A stretch of DNA of 64,000 nt from Mesorhizobium xinjiangense (GCF_009749525.1 NZ_WOAC01000008.1:1-64000); one strand, 5' to 3'; positions 44,067 to 54,960 are shown, counted from the stretch's first letter. Numbers and translations: made by a program. The notes: generated from the letters alone by a model not told the origin.

Positions 44067-44390
44067 TCAGGACGGCAGATCGCGGTCGAGCGGCTCCATC
44101 GAGCCATTGCGGCCGTCGGGTACCTCCATCGATGCGCAGGTGCCGCCATCGACGAATTTCCAGGAGTTGCCCTGGTAGTCGACGGTCGACGTGCCCTGAC
44201 AGGTCGTGCCGGGGCCGGCGGCGCAGTCGTTCTGGCCGGCGAGCGCGACGCCGTAGCATTTCTCCATGCCGGCATCCATCGCCGCCTTCACTTCGCCTTC
44301 CGTCAGCGGCGCTGCGTAGGCCATTCCTGCGAGCGCCGTCGCAACGGCACCAGCCACGGTTGCGGCGCTGAGCGCGGTCTTGGTAGACAT
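44067..44390 (-). CDS. bufA: DUF2282 bufferin precursor peptide
   Basis: 107 residues from ATG 44390, placed 6 bases after GGAG; the ATG two codons earlier lies too close to that site. An unusually long signal peptide for a RiPP precursor ([21 protein letters not shown]...AYA) sends it to the periplasm. The mature part has exactly four cysteines (45, 56, 64, 85) in the bufferin pattern [31 protein letters not shown]. In Caulobacter these residues are modified or disulfide-bonded by the MNIO pathway and the product sequesters copper. The C-terminal tail DRDLPS is short. Confidence 0.93.
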   Translation of the reverse strand: MSTKTALSAATVAGAVATALAGMAYAAPLTEGEVKAAMDAGMEKCYGVALAGQNDCAAGPGTTCQGTSTVDYQGNSWKFVDGGTCASMEVPDGRNGSMEPLDRDLPS

Positions 44391-44491
44391 CTGCATCTCC
44401 TCTCTTGAGAAATATTCCGTGCCGGCTTCTTCCGGCGAGGAGCATCGTTTCAGAGGAGACGGTCACTTGGAAATCAACGCAGCGCGAGCCG

Positions 44492-44520
44492 TTTTCACGT
44501 TCTCCTGACGCTGACGTTAC
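44492..44520 (-). promoter_or_regulatory. Possible ECF-sigma promoter of the bufferin operon
   Basis: On the minus strand GTAACG (44515-44520) and CGTGAAAA (44492-44499) are 15 bp apart. They resemble the GTAAC/CGTA-type elements of ECF promoters such as Caulobacter SigF, which controls bufferins there. It sits about 100 bp upstream of the precursor ATG. Confidence 0.4.
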
Positions 44521-44536
44521 CGAATTGTAATGTTGG

Positions 44537-45586
44537 TCAGCCGGCCATATCGGCAAAGCGGTCGATGTCGTCCTCGGTGGTCGCAAAGCTGGTCACGAAA
44601 CGGTAGAGAGATTCGTCCGGCCGCGGCGCCTCGACGAGGCCGCCCGGCACATGCCAATCGTAAAACATGGCGCCGGCTTCCATCAGCCTCTTCGCGTCGG
44701 CCTGTCCGAGGAAGGCGAACACTTCGTTGGCCTGCGGCTCCCAGGCCAGCCGCATCGCTGCGCTCTCGTTCATATGCGCGGCGAGCCGGGCCGCCATGCG
44801 GTTGGCGTGGCGCGCCGATCGAAGCCACAGATCGTCGCGGAAATAGGCGTCGAACTGGGCGGCAACGAAGCGCGACTTGGAAAAAAGCTGCGCGGCACGC
44901 TTGTGGACGAAGGCGAATTCGCCGGCACGCGCCGGATCGAACAGGACGACCGCCTCGGCGCACCAGCAGCCGTTCTTGGTGCCGCCGAAGGAGAGGATGT
45001 CGACGCCGGCTTTCCAGGTCATCTCTGCCGGCGTGACGTCGAGTGACACGAGCGCGTTGGCGAATCGCGCGCCATCCATATGCAGCGGCAGTCCGTGCTT
45101 GCCGGCGATCTGCGAGATCGCGCGGATGTCGTCGAGGCCATAGACGGTCCCGATCTCACTCGCCTGGGTGATCGAGACCGCCATCGGACGTCCGCCATGG
45201 ACGAAACCGACCGGGTAGCGTGCAATCGCGTGTTCCAGGTCCTCCGGGTCTATGCGGCCGAGCGCGCCGTCGACGGGGCACAGGCGCTGTCCGCCGGTGA
45301 GATATTCGGCCGCGCCGCATTCGTCCTCGATCAGATGCGCTTCGCGGTGGCAGAAGGAAACGCCGCCCGGGCGGTTGACGGACGCCAGCGACAGCGCATT
45401 GGCGGCGGTGCCGGTGGAGACGAAAAAGACGGCGACCTCGCGCTCGAACAATTCGCTGAAGCGGGCGCTCACGTCCTTGTCGAGGTCGCTTGCGCCATAG
45501 GCGCTGGCATAGCCCGCGGCATGGTCGGCGAGCGCGGCGGCGACGGCGGGATGGGCTCCGGCCCAGTTGTCAGATGCGAAGTACAT
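44537..45586 (-). CDS. Low-specificity L-threonine aldolase family protein
   Basis: 349 residues from ATG 45586 (MYFASDNWAG, typical of the family). Fold-type I PLP enzyme: STGTAANALSL (57-67) cofactor cup, HMDGARFANALVSLDV (169-184, the Asp pairs with the pyridine N), and the Schiff-base lysine K204 in ILSFGGTKNGCWCAEAVV. It cleaves L-threonine or L-allo-threonine to glycine and acetaldehyde and may accept other beta-hydroxy amino acids. The gene is monocistronic, between the bufferin operon and gltB. Confidence 0.9.
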   Translation of the reverse strand: MYFASDNWAGAHPAVAAALADHAAGYASAYGASDLDKDVSARFSELFEREVAVFFVSTGTAANALSLASVNRPGGVSFCHREAHLIEDECGAAEYLTGGQRLCPVDGALGRIDPEDLEHAIARYPVGFVHGGRPMAVSITQASEIGTVYGLDDIRAISQIAGKHGLPLHMDGARFANALVSLDVTPAEMTWKAGVDILSFGGTKNGCWCAEAVVLFDPARAGEFAFVHKRAAQLFSKSRFVAAQFDAYFRDDLWLRSARHANRMAARLAAHMNESAAMRLAWEPQANEVFAFLGQADAKRLMEAGAMFYDWHVPGGLVEAPRPDESLYRFVTSFATTEDDIDRFADMAG

Positions 45587-46084
45587 GAGGCATTCCGAAG
45601 AGGTTGCTGAACAGGCCGGCGACATTGCATTGTGCACCGCGCCGTATCAAGGCCGGCGCTGCGACGGGGCGCAGATAGGGCGCGATTTTCTCTGTTGCGA
45701 TCTGGCACATTTGGCCTATTTCGACATATAATTACGCCTTGCACGCCTTGCGGGACCGAAACTTTCGCCGCAGCCGCCCTGAATTGATGATTTGGTCTTG
45801 TGTGGCGGCGGCATTTCTGGCATAGAAATTAGGACAGGAGTGCTGTCTTAATTTTGCTGAGCAACCGAACTGGACCCGGCGACGATGCCGGCCCGGTTGC
45901 ATGCGCGCCGAGTGCCAGGCACAAGCCGGCGTGGCGGGTTTCCGCCAACAGGCAAGGCAAACAGCGATCGATACGGCCGGCCCGGGCAAGCCCGTCGGCC
46001 CGTGTGCAGAGCCGGGCTGCGCTGCTATGATGTGCGCCCGGGAGGTCAAGTCACCCTGAAAGGGTGTTGTTTGGAGGATTGACG
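45587..46084 (+). promoter_or_regulatory. gltB upstream region with candidate promoter and long leader
   Basis: A TATAAT at 45727-45732 is the best -10 box; the upstream TGGCAC at 45703-45708 is only a weak -35. Transcription from there would give a leader of about 345 nt before gltB. A short hairpin, AGGACAG/CTGTCTT (45831-45849), followed by AATTTT, sits in the leader and could act as an attenuator. No small ORF or known riboswitch motif is visible. Confidence 0.4.
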
Positions 46085-49000
46085 ATGACGGAACTGACGC
46101 CATCTGTGACGACGGAGCACCGCTCGGCCGCCCAGACCGAGGCGCGCGCCGTCAAACGCGCCGCTCCCCAAACTTTCGCGCTGCCGGCGGCGCGGGGTCT
46201 TTACGATCCGCGCAACGAGCACGACGCGTGCGGCGTCGGTTTCATCGCCAATATGAAGGGCGTGAAGTCCCACCAGATCGTCAAGGACGGTCTGTTCATG
46301 CTCGAGAACCTCACCCATCGCGGTGCCGTCGGGGCCGACCCGCTGGTCGGCGACGGTGCCGGCGTTCTGGTGCAGATTCCCGACCGCTTCTTCCGCGAGG
46401 AGATGGCCAAGGACGGCATCGAGCTGCCGCCGGCAGGCCAGTATGGTGTGGGCCACTGGTTCATGCCGTCCGATGCGCCGATGCGGACGCATATCGACGA
46501 CATCATCCGCGAATCGGTACGCTCCGAGGGCCTGCAACTGATCGGATTCCGCGATGTCCCGGTCGACAATTCCTCTCTGTCGACGGCGCCGGAGATCGTC
46601 GCGGCCGAACCGTTTCACCGTCAGGTCTTCATCGGGCGTCCGCCCGAGATGGATGATGACGATGAGTTCGAGCGCCGGCTCTATATCCTGCGTAAGGTCA
46701 TTTCGGGCCGCATATATGCGGAGAACGACAACAAGGACATCGGCGCCTATTGCGTATCCTTGTCGGCGCGCACGATCGTCTACAAGGGCATGTTCCTGGC
46801 GAGCCAGGTCGGCGCCTATTACAAGGATCTCCTCGATCCGCGCTTCGAGACGGCGCTGATGCTGGTCCATCAGCGCTTTTCGACCAACACCTTCCCGTCC
46901 TGGAAGCTGGCCCATCCCTACCGCATGGTCGCTCACAATGGCGAGATCAACACGGTGCGCGGCAACAATAACTGGATGGCGGCGCGCCAGGCCTCGGTCG
47001 ATTCCGAGCTGTTCGGCAACGATATCTCGAAGTTGTGGCCGATCTCCTATGACGGACAGTCCGACACGGCCTGCTTCGACAATGGGCTCGAGTTCCTGTT
47101 CCAGGGGGGCTATTCGCTCGTCCACGCCATGATGATGCTGATCCCGGAAGCCTGGGCCGGCAACAAGCTGATGAGCAAGGAACGTCAGGCGTTCTACGAA
47201 TATCACGCGGCCCTGATGGAGCCGTGGGACGGCCCGGCCGCCGTGGCCTTCACCGACGGGCGCCAGATCGGTGCCACGCTGGACCGCAACGGCCTGCGCC
47301 CGGCCCGCTATATCGTGACGAATGACGACCGCGTCATCATGGCTTCTGAGGCCGGCGTGCTGCCGGTGCCGGAGGAAAAGATCATCCAGAAGTGGCGCCT
47401 GCAGCCCGGCCGCATGTTGCTGCTCGACATCGAGAAAGGCCGGATCGTCTCCGACGAGGAGATCAAGGCCGAGATCGCCCGCCAGCACCCCTACAAGCAG
47501 TGGCTCGCCAACACCCAGCTCATCCTGGAAGAGCTGGAGCCGGTCGAGCCGCGGGCACTCAGAAAGGATGTCGGCCTGCTCGACCGCCAGCAGGCCTTCG
47601 GCTACACGCAGGAAGACACCAAGATCCTGATGGCGCCGATGGCGACGACCGGTCAGGAGGCGATCGGCTCGATGGGCACCGACACGCCGATTTCGGCCAT
47701 GTCGGACAAGTCGAAGCTGCTCTACACCTATTTCAAGCAGAACTTCGCCCAGGTCACCAATCCGCCGATCGACCCGATCCGCGAGGAGCTCGTCATGAGC
47801 CTCGTGTCCTTCATCGGACCGCGGCCGAACATCTTCGACCTGGTCGGCAATTCGCGCCGCAAGCGGCTCGAGGTGCGCCAGCCGATCCTGACCAATGGCG
47901 ACCTGGAGAAGATCCGCTCCATCGGCCATACCGAGGACCGCTTCGACACCAAGACGCTCGACATCACCTATCCGGCCGGCGAGGGCGCGGCCGGCATGAC
48001 GGGGGCGCTGGAGCGGTTGTGCGAGCGGGCCGAGGCCGCTGTCGCCGGCGGCTACAACATCATCATCCTGTCGGACCGGCAGATCGGGCCCGACCGCATC
48101 GCCATCCCGGTGCTTCTGGCGACGGCGGCGGTGCATCATCATCTCATCCGCAAGGGTTTGCGCACGGCCGTCGGCCTGGTGGTCGAATCGGGCGAGCCGC
48201 GCGAGGTGCATCATTTCTGCTGCCTGGCCGGCTACGGCGCCGAGGCGATCAACCCCTATCTGGCTTTCGACACCTTGCACGAGATGCACAAGCGCGGCGA
48301 GTTCCCGCCCGAGGTCGACGCCCGGGAGGTGGTCGAGCGCTACATCAAGTCGATCGGCAAGGGTATCCTGAAGGTGATGTCCAAGATGGGCATCTCGACC
48401 TACCAGTCCTATTGCGGGGCGCAGATCTTCGATTCCGTCGGTCTGAAGAGCGAGTTCGTCGACCGGTATTTCACCGGCACCGCCACGACCATCGAGGGCG
48501 TGGGCCTGGACGAGGTGGCCGAAGAGACGATGCGCCGCCATCGCGCCGCCTTCAGCAGCGATCCGGTGCTGCGCAATGCGCTCGAGGTGGGCGGCGAATA
48601 TATGTACCGCATGCGCGGCGAGGCGCATCTGTGGACGCCCGACGCGATCGCGACGCTGCAGCACGCCGTGCGCAAGGGTTCCTGGGAGACCTACAAGGAG
48701 TATTCCGAGCAGATCGACAGCGCCACCGCGCGCGCCAAGACGATCCGTGGACTGTTCAATATCCAGACGGCCGAAGAGACCGGCCGCCAGCCGGTGCCGA
48801 TCGACGAGGTCGAGCCGGCGACGGAACTGGTGCGGCGTTTTTCCACCGGCGCCATGTCCTTCGGCTCGATCAGCCGCGAGGCGCACACCACGCTGGCGCG
48901 CGCCATGAACACGATCGGCGGCAAGTCCAACACCGGCGAGGGCGGCGAGGAGCCGGATCGGTTCCTGCCATTGCCGGACGGCTCAGCCAATCCCGAGCGT

Positions 49001-50815
49001 TCGGCGATCAAGCAGGTGGCGTCCGGCCGCTTCGGCGTGACGACCGAATACCTGGTCAATTCCGACATGATCCAGATCAAGGTCGCGCAGGGCGCCAAGC
49101 CCGGCGAGGGCGGGCAGTTGCCCGGCCACAAGGTGGACGCGACGATTGCCAAGACGCGGCATTCGACGCCGGGCGTGGGGTTGATCTCACCTCCGCCGCA
49201 CCACGACATCTATTCGATCGAGGACCTGGCGCAGCTCATCTTCGACCTGAAAAACGTCAATCCGGACGCCGACGTCTCGGTCAAGCTGGTCTCCGAGGTG
49301 GGTGTCGGAACGGTCGCCGCCGGCGTCGCAAAGGCGCGCGCCGATCACATCACCATTGCCGGCTATGACGGCGGAACGGGCGCCTCGCCTCTCACCTCGC
49401 TCAAGCATGCCGGCAGCCCGTGGGAAATGGGCCTGGCCGAGACGCACCAGACCCTGGTGCTCAACGGCTTGCGCAGCAGAGTGGCGCTGCAGGTCGACGG
49501 CGGCCTGCGCACCGGCCGCGACGTCGTCATCGGTGCGCTGCTTGGCGCCGACGAGTTCGGCTTTTCCACCGCGCCGCTGATCGCGGCGGGCTGCCTGATG
49601 ATGCGCAAGTGCCACTTGAACACCTGCCCGGTCGGCATTGCCACACAGGATCCGGTGCTCAGAAAGCGTTTCAAGGGCACGCCGGAGCATGTGATCAACT
49701 TCTTCTTCTACATTGCCGAAGAGGTGCGCGCGCTGCTGGCCGCGATGGGCTATCGCAAGCTCGACGAGATCATCGGCGAGACGCAACTGCTCGAAAAGCG
49801 ACCGCTGATCGACCATTGGAAGGCGCGCGGACTGGATTTTGCGCGCGTCTTCTTCAAGCCGGATGCGCCGAAACAGGCGATCCACTGGACCGAGCGGCAG
49901 AAGCATCCGATCGACAATGTGCTCGACCGCAAGCTGATCGCCGAGGCGGCGCCGGCGCTGGAAAGCAAGGAGCCGGTGCAGATCGAGACCGATATCCGCA
50001 ATGTGGACCGCTCGACGGGAGCCATGCTTTCAGGTGCGCTCGCCAAGCGCTTCGGCCACAAGGGTTTGAAGCCGGACACCATTGCCGTGACGCTGCGCGG
50101 CACGGCCGGACAGTCCTTCGGCGCGTTCCTGGCGCGCGGCATCTCCTTCGATCTGATCGGCGACGGCAACGACTATGTCGGCAAGGGCCTGTCGGGCGGC
50201 CGCATCGTCATCCGGCCGCCGGCCGAATCCGGCATCGTGCCCGAGAAGTCGATCATCGTCGGCAACACGGTGCTCTACGGCGCGGTCGAGGGCGAGTGCT
50301 ATTTCCGCGGCGTGGCCGGCGAACGCTTCGGCGTGCGCAATTCGGGCGCGGTCGCCGTCGTCGAGGGCGTGGGCGACCATGGCTGCGAATACATGACCGG
50401 AGGCATCGTCGTCGTCATCGGCCAGACGGGGCGCAACTTCGCCGCCGGCATGTCGGGCGGCGTGGCCTATGTGCTGGACGAGGAAGGCGATTTCGCCGAG
50501 CGCTGCAACATGGCCATGGTCGAGCTCGAGCCGGTGCCCGAAGAAGACGACATGCTGGAGAAGCTGCACCATCACGGCGGCGACCTGGCGCATAAGGGCC
50601 GTGTCGACGTGTCCGGCGACATGACGCGCCACGACGAGGAGCGGCTGGTTCAGCTCATCTCCAACCACATGCACTACACCGGTTCCGCGCGGGCCAAGGA
50701 AATCCTGGACAACTGGGCTGACTACCGGCCGAAATTCAGGAAGGTGATGCCCGTCGAGTACCGCCGTGCGCTCGAGGAGATGGAGCGCATGCGCATGGGC
50801 ATCGCGGCGGAATGA
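46085..50815 (+). CDS. gltB: Glutamate synthase (NADPH), large subunit
   Basis: 1576 residues from ATG 46085 (GGAGG 7 bp upstream). A propeptide of 48 residues precedes Cys49 of [13 protein letters not shown], the glutaminase nucleophile exposed by cleavage. Domains in order: class II glutaminase (49 to about 450), central domain, FMN-binding synthase domain (about 840-1215, with [14 protein letters not shown] and [18 protein letters not shown]), and the C-terminal GXGXG beta-helix. The 3Fe-4S cysteines are in [15 protein letters not shown] (about 1170). It transfers the glutamine amide to 2-oxoglutarate, giving two glutamates. Confidence 0.97.
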   Translation: MTELTPSVTTEHRSAAQTEARAVKRAAPQTFALPAARGLYDPRNEHDACGVGFIANMKGVKSHQIVKDGLFMLENLTHRGAVGADPLVGDGAGVLVQIPDRFFREEMAKDGIELPPAGQYGVGHWFMPSDAPMRTHIDDIIRESVRSEGLQLIGFRDVPVDNSSLSTAPEIVAAEPFHRQVFIGRPPEMDDDDEFERRLYILRKVISGRIYAENDNKDIGAYCVSLSARTIVYKGMFLASQVGAYYKDLLDPRFETALMLVHQRFSTNTFPSWKLAHPYRMVAHNGEINTVRGNNNWMAARQASVDSELFGNDISKLWPISYDGQSDTACFDNGLEFLFQGGYSLVHAMMMLIPEAWAGNKLMSKERQAFYEYHAALMEPWDGPAAVAFTDGRQIGATLDRNGLRPARYIVTNDDRVIMASEAGVLPVPEEKIIQKWRLQPGRMLLLDIEKGRIVSDEEIKAEIARQHPYKQWLANTQLILEELEPVEPRALRKDVGLLDRQQAFGYTQEDTKILMAPMATTGQEAIGSMGTDTPISAMSDKSKLLYTYFKQNFAQVTNPPIDPIREELVMSLVSFIGPRPNIFDLVGNSRRKRLEVRQPILTNGDLEKIRSIGHTEDRFDTKTLDITYPAGEGAAGMTGALERLCERAEAAVAGGYNIIILSDRQIGPDRIAIPVLLATAAVHHHLIRKGLRTAVGLVVESGEPREVHHFCCLAGYGAEAINPYLAFDTLHEMHKRGEFPPEVDAREVVERYIKSIGKGILKVMSKMGISTYQSYCGAQIFDSVGLKSEFVDRYFTGTATTIEGVGLDEVAEETMRRHRAAFSSDPVLRNALEVGGEYMYRMRGEAHLWTPDAIATLQHAVRKGSWETYKEYSEQIDSATARAKTIRGLFNIQTAEETGRQPVPIDEVEPATELVRRFSTGAMSFGSISREAHTTLARAMNTIGGKSNTGEGGEEPDRFLPLPDGSANPERSAIKQVASGRFGVTTEYLVNSDMIQIKVAQGAKPGEGGQLPGHKVDATIAKTRHSTPGVGLISPPPHHDIYSIEDLAQLIFDLKNVNPDADVSVKLVSEVGVGTVAAGVAKARADHITIAGYDGGTGASPLTSLKHAGSPWEMGLAETHQTLVLNGLRSRVALQVDGGLRTGRDVVIGALLGADEFGFSTAPLIAAGCLMMRKCHLNTCPVGIATQDPVLRKRFKGTPEHVINFFFYIAEEVRALLAAMGYRKLDEIIGETQLLEKRPLIDHWKARGLDFARVFFKPDAPKQAIHWTERQKHPIDNVLDRKLIAEAAPALESKEPVQIETDIRNVDRSTGAMLSGALAKRFGHKGLKPDTIAVTLRGTAGQSFGAFLARGISFDLIGDGNDYVGKGLSGGRIVIRPPAESGIVPEKSIIVGNTVLYGAVEGECYFRGVAGERFGVRNSGAVAVVEGVGDHGCEYMTGGIVVVIGQTGRNFAAGMSGGVAYVLDEEGDFAERCNMAMVELEPVPEEDDMLEKLHHHGGDLAHKGRVDVSGDMTRHDEERLVQLISNHMHYTGSARAKEILDNWADYRPKFRKVMPVEYRRALEEMERMRMGIAAE

Positions 50816-50979
50816 GTTCGCTGCCGCTGGTTCACACCGCGATCTCAATTCTGATCGGCGTTGCCGTTCCAGTGGCGGTTTACGTCGTCAGCGGCAATGC
50901 TGGAGTGGAGGTCATCGTGCTGGGCGCTGTTGTGGGGTCGGCGTACTGGTTTTGGGGACCAAGTTGGCCACCGGTGTGA
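50812..50979 (+). CDS. Small membrane protein ORF between gltB and gltD
   Basis: A 55-codon frame whose ATG overlaps the gltB stop (ATGA), so it would be translationally coupled. The translation begins [19 protein letters not shown] and ends [11 protein letters not shown]. Two hydrophobic stretches (about 6-26 and 32-48) suggest a two-helix hairpin. It ends 41 bp before gltD. It has no charged residues except one His and one Glu, and no family I recognise. The composition and the overlap argue for a real gene, but it could be a chance frame. Confidence 0.6.
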   Translation: MSSLPLVHTAISILIGVAVPVAVYVVSGNAGVEVIVLGAVVGSAYWFWGPSWPPV

Positions 50980-51020
50980 TGCCAGCTGCGGCAATAGCAG
51001 TTTGAAGACAAGGACAGGGT

Positions 51021-52475
51021 ATGGGTAAGGTTACAGGCTTTCTTGAGATCGACCGGCAGGTGCACAAGTACCAGCCCGCGGCCGACCGTATCCGGCATTT
51101 CCGCGAGTTCACGCTGCCGATGTCGGACAAGGAGGTCGAAAAGCAGGCGGCGCGCTGCATGGATTGCGGCATCCCCTATTGCCACGGGCCGACGGGCTGC
51201 CCGGTCCACAACCAGATCCCGGACTGGAACGACCTAGTCTATAACGGCGACTGGGACACCGCGATCCGCAACCTGCATTCGACCAACAACTTCCCCGAAT
51301 GGACCGGGCGCATCTGTCCCGCGCCGTGCGAGGAAGCCTGCACGCTCAACCTCGAAGACGTTCCCGTGGCCATCAAGACGGTGGAACAGGCGATTGCCGA
51401 CAAGGCTTATGAAACGGGCTATGTCCGCTCGCAGCCGGCCGAGCACAAGACGGGCAAGACGGTTGCCATCATCGGCTCCGGTCCGGCCGGAATGGCGGCC
51501 GCCCAGCAACTCGGCCGGGCCGGCCACGACGTGCATGTCTATGAGCGCGAGAGCCGGCCGGGCGGATTGATGCGCTACGGCATTCCCGACTTCAAGATCG
51601 AGAAGCACCATGTCGACACCCGCGTCGAGCAGATGGAGGGCGAGGGCGTCACATTCTATTGCGGCGTCAATGTCGGCGTCGACAAGAGCGTCGACGAACT
51701 GCTCGGCGCTTACGACGCGGTGCTCTATTGCGGCGGTTCGGAAAAGCCGCGTCCGGCCGGCATTCCGGGAACCGAGCTTGCCGGCGTGCATGATGCCATG
51801 CCTTATCTGGTGCAGCAAAACCGCCGGGTGGGCGGCGAGGACATCCAGTCCGTGGCCTGGCCGTCCGCCCCGATCCTGGCCGGCGGCAAGCATGTTGTGG
51901 TTGTCGGCGGGGGCGACACGGCGTCCGACTGCGTCGGCACGGCGTTCCGCCAGGGCGCGGTGCGCGTCACCCAGCTCGATATCCGGCCGCAGCCGCCGGA
52001 GAAGGAAGACAAGCTCACCGTCTGGCCCTATTGGGCGACCAAGATGCGCACATCCTCGAGCCAGGCAGAGGGGGCGGAACGCGAGTTCCAGGTCGCTACG
52101 CTCGAATTCGTCGGCGAGGACGGTGTGCTGACGGGCGTGAAATGCAGCGAGGTCGACGAGAAGCGCAAGCCGATCGCCGGAACCGAGTTTGTCATCCGCG
52201 CCGATCTCGCATTCGTCGCCATCGGCTTTGCCGGGCCGGCCGAGACCGGTCTCCTGGCCGAACTCGGCGACCGGCTCGAAACGAATGTCGATGGTCGGCG
52301 TTCGACCAATGTGGTGGCCAATGACCGCGACTACATGACCAGCGTCGACAAGCTGTTTACCGCCGGCGACGTGCGGCGCGGGCAATCGCTGGTCGTCTGG
52401 GCGATCCGCGAAGGCCGGCAGGCCGCGCATGCCATCGACAAGTTCCTGATGGGGACGACCGTCCTGCCGCGATGA
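51021..52475 (+). CDS. gltD: Glutamate synthase (NADPH), small subunit
   Basis: 484 residues. The N-terminal iron-sulfur region has [16 protein letters not shown] (C46, C49, C54, C60) and [14 protein letters not shown] (C99, C103, C107). An FAD motif ([21 protein letters not shown]) and an NADPH motif ([18 protein letters not shown]) follow, ending with [28 protein letters not shown]. GltD takes electrons from NADPH and passes them through 4Fe-4S centres to GltB. It is separated from gltB by 205 bp that hold the small membrane-protein ORF. Confidence 0.97.
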   Translation: MGKVTGFLEIDRQVHKYQPAADRIRHFREFTLPMSDKEVEKQAARCMDCGIPYCHGPTGCPVHNQIPDWNDLVYNGDWDTAIRNLHSTNNFPEWTGRICPAPCEEACTLNLEDVPVAIKTVEQAIADKAYETGYVRSQPAEHKTGKTVAIIGSGPAGMAAAQQLGRAGHDVHVYERESRPGGLMRYGIPDFKIEKHHVDTRVEQMEGEGVTFYCGVNVGVDKSVDELLGAYDAVLYCGGSEKPRPAGIPGTELAGVHDAMPYLVQQNRRVGGEDIQSVAWPSAPILAGGKHVVVVGGGDTASDCVGTAFRQGAVRVTQLDIRPQPPEKEDKLTVWPYWATKMRTSSSQAEGAEREFQVATLEFVGEDGVLTGVKCSEVDEKRKPIAGTEFVIRADLAFVAIGFAGPAETGLLAELGDRLETNVDGRRSTNVVANDRDYMTSVDKLFTAGDVRRGQSLVVWAIREGRQAAHAIDKFLMGTTVLPR

Positions 52476-52544
52476 CGCGCGGCAGGCAGGCGAATTCGAC
52501 TGCCTGGCTCGGTAGGGTGCTCGGCCTATTCCGCGTGAGGCGGT

Positions 52545-53759
52545 CTACGGCCCGGCGGATGGGGTGCGACGGACCGAATAGTCATCCACGCGACCCGGCC
52601 GGGACTCAGGCGCGATGCCTTCGATGACCAGTTTCTCCGCGGCCGTGCGGGCTTCATCGTGTTTGTCCGGCCGGCCGGCGCCGAGCAGTTCGACATCGTC
52701 GCTGTAGCTCGGATTGACGAGCGAGATGGGCGGCGTGCGGTCGATCGATGAAATGTCTTCCGGGGCGACTGGCACGGCTGCCTCCGGCGTTTCCGACGGT
52801 GAGCCGCTGATCGCGATGCCCAATATGCGCTCGAGCGGCCTTTCGGCATAAAAGGCGATCTTGCGCTTGCCGGCCCGCGTCAGGTTGATGCCGTCGCCGG
52901 CGCGCAGGCGCACCGGCTGGCCGTTTATGTCGGGCCCGTTGGCCGCAAACGCACCCTGCTCGTCCACGAAGCCGTCCCATATATCGACGAATGCGCCGCC
53001 ATGCGCCTCGGCCGCCTGGCGCAGAATGTCGTTGAAGGCGATCATGTCGGACGACATCTTGCCGGGTCTGAATGCCGGCTGGCCGACCCAGACAAAGGGC
53101 ATGCCGGCATCCTCCATGATCGCGGCAACGCCGTTCGCCCGCCGCTCATATTCGCTCGTCCAGTCCTCGGAACGTACCGGCTCGCTGCGGCCGGCCACGC
53201 GCATCGCCTGGCGGTCGTTGGAGCCGATCATCATGACGGCGACGGCCGGGCTTTCCTCCTCCAGGATCGGGGGCAGCTCGGTCAGCCAGTCATAATAGTC
53301 GTCGCGCACGAGGCCCGAGGAGCCTTTGGTCCGTTCGACGATGATGAGATTGGGGTTTTCGGCCGCCGCCTCCGCGAGGCCTTCTGCCAGGCCGGCGCCC
53401 ATGAAGTCGCCGACGACGAGGATCTTGCGCGCATCCGCGGCCTTTTCGACGACAGGGGTGGGCGGCGCTGCGGGTTGCTGGCGTGCCGGCCGGGTGCGGC
53501 GCACGGGGCGGGTCGTGGTCGAACGGCGGCGCGGCGCCACGGTTCGCTGGCGTTCCCGCCTGGGTTCGGCGCGCATTCCGGGAAACAGGAATTCCAGCAA
53601 TGTGCGCGGCCGCTCCTGCGCGACCGCCTGCTGCGTCGGCATCAAGGCCATGAGCGCCAGCGCCGCAAGCGCCAGAACGCCGGCCAGCCGGCCGGCCGGG
53701 ATGCGCCCGCGCGCCCGTTTGTTCGCCGTATGCCTGTGCTCAGCGACCCCGCAATACAT
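52545..53759 (-). CDS. DUF459-family SGNH/GDSL hydrolase, secreted
   Basis: 404 residues from ATG 53759, which overlaps the transglycosylase gene by 20 bp and has AAGGA 8 bases upstream. A signal anchor (GVLALAALALMALMPTQQAVAQ) precedes a basic, Pro/Arg-rich linker (about 55-110) and an SGNH-type domain: ILVVGDFMGAGLAEGLAEA (the usual GDSL Ser is replaced; GDF here), VMMIGSNDRQAM (block with Asn) and AGDGINLTRAGKRKIAFY (Asp/His block reduced to Asp...Arg). The missing Ser suggests a non-hydrolytic or atypical enzyme. DUF459 proteins occur beside cell-wall enzymes, as here. Confidence 0.82.
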   Translation of the reverse strand: MYCGVAEHRHTANKRARGRIPAGRLAGVLALAALALMALMPTQQAVAQERPRTLLEFLFPGMRAEPRRERQRTVAPRRRSTTTRPVRRTRPARQQPAAPPTPVVEKAADARKILVVGDFMGAGLAEGLAEAAAENPNLIIVERTKGSSGLVRDDYYDWLTELPPILEEESPAVAVMMIGSNDRQAMRVAGRSEPVRSEDWTSEYERRANGVAAIMEDAGMPFVWVGQPAFRPGKMSSDMIAFNDILRQAAEAHGGAFVDIWDGFVDEQGAFAANGPDINGQPVRLRAGDGINLTRAGKRKIAFYAERPLERILGIAISGSPSETPEAAVPVAPEDISSIDRTPPISLVNPSYSDDVELLGAGRPDKHDEARTAAEKLVIEGIAPESRPGRVDDYSVRRTPSAGP

Positions 53760-54960
53760 TGAGGATTTCCTTGCTCGCATGCCCGTCCTCGGGCAGCCCC
53801 CTGTCCTGCTGGTAGGACATGATGGCGGCGCGCGAACCGCTGCCGATCTTGCCGTCGATCTTGCCGTCATAGTAACCGGCCGAATTGAGGCGCTTCTGCA
53901 ATTCCTGCTTTTCCCGGAAGCTCAGCTTGGTGAAGGGGCGGTTCCAGTCGCGAACGAGCCCGCCATGGCCGGCAATCTGGTCGGCGAGCAGGCCGACGGC
54001 CAGCGCATACTTATCGGCATTGTTGTAACGCTTGAGGACGAAGAAATTCTTCGTCACCAGAAAGGCCGGCCCGGCGCGTCCTTCCGGGACCTTCAGTTCG
54101 GCGCTGTCGGAGGGGCGCGGAAAGGGCTTTCCGTTGGCCCGGCGCACGCCGATCGATTGCCACTTCGCCAGCGACATGGTGCCGGCGGGGAATTTGCGGC
54201 CGCCCGGCAGGACCACCTCGTATCCCCAGGTCTCGCCGCTACGCCAGCCATTCTTTCTCAGCAGATTGGCGGCCGTCGCCAGGGCGTCGGGAACCGAGTT
54301 CCAGATGTCGCGCCGTCCGTTGCCGTCGGCGTCGACCGCATAGGCCTGGTAGCTCGTCGGGATGAACTGGGTGTGGCCCATCGCGCCGGCCCACGACCCG
54401 GTGAGGTGACTGACGTCGATGTCGCCGCTTTGCAGGATCTTCAGCGCCGCGATGAGCTGCGTGCGGGCGAACTTGGCGCGGCGGCGGTCGGCATAGGCGA
54501 GCGTGGCGAGCGAGCGCACGACACTGCGCATGACCTTGTCATTGTCGAGGATCCGGCCATAGTTGGTCTCCATCGACCATATGGCGAGCAGGATGTGACG
54601 GTCGACGCCGTAGCGCGCTTCGATATGGTCGAGCCACCGTTTCCATTGGCGCGCCATCTGGCGGCCTTCGGCGACAGATTGCTCGTGCACGCGGTTGTCG
54701 AAATAGTCCCAGACGGGCGCGGTGAATTCCGGCTGATAGCGGGCTTTCTCAAGCACTTCCGGGTCCGGCGCGGTGACACCCCTGAACGCCAGGTCGTAGG
54801 TCCGGCTGTTGATGCCGGCGCGTGCCGCGGTGTTCTTGAAATCCGCCACCCAGCGCTGGAAACCGGCGTCGGCGCTGGCCTGGAACGTCCAGGCCAGACA
54901 GACCATCGCGGCCAGAGCCGCCGCCGATAGAGTGCGAGCCACGATATTGCCGACTTTCAT
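53740..54960 (-). CDS. Lytic murein transglycosylase, MltB family, with peptidoglycan-binding domain
   Basis: 406 residues with a signal peptide (VARTLSAAALAAMVCLAWTFQASA). Catalytic Glu131 is in LLAIWSMETNYGR; GAMGHTQFIPTSYQAYAVDADGNGRRDIW and the surrounding SLT_2 fold fill residues 30-330. A C-terminal PG_binding_1 module (LQKRLNSAGYYDGKIDGKIGSGSRAAIMSYQ) anchors it to peptidoglycan. It cleaves glycan strands to 1,6-anhydro-muropeptides. Translation probably couples to the DUF459 gene that overlaps its end. Confidence 0.93.
   Translation of the reverse strand: MKVGNIVARTLSAAALAAMVCLAWTFQASADAGFQRWVADFKNTAARAGINSRTYDLAFRGVTAPDPEVLEKARYQPEFTAPVWDYFDNRVHEQSVAEGRQMARQWKRWLDHIEARYGVDRHILLAIWSMETNYGRILDNDKVMRSVVRSLATLAYADRRRAKFARTQLIAALKILQSGDIDVSHLTGSWAGAMGHTQFIPTSYQAYAVDADGNGRRDIWNSVPDALATAANLLRKNGWRSGETWGYEVVLPGGRKFPAGTMSLAKWQSIGVRRANGKPFPRPSDSAELKVPEGRAGPAFLVTKNFFVLKRYNNADKYALAVGLLADQIAGHGGLVRDWNRPFTKLSFREKQELQKRLNSAGYYDGKIDGKIGSGSRAAIMSYQQDRGLPEDGHASKEILNVLRGR

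Noticed and set aside
46046..48886. 946-codon open frame on the minus strand
   Set aside because: Antisense shadow of gltB with no ribosome-binding site or recognisable domain.
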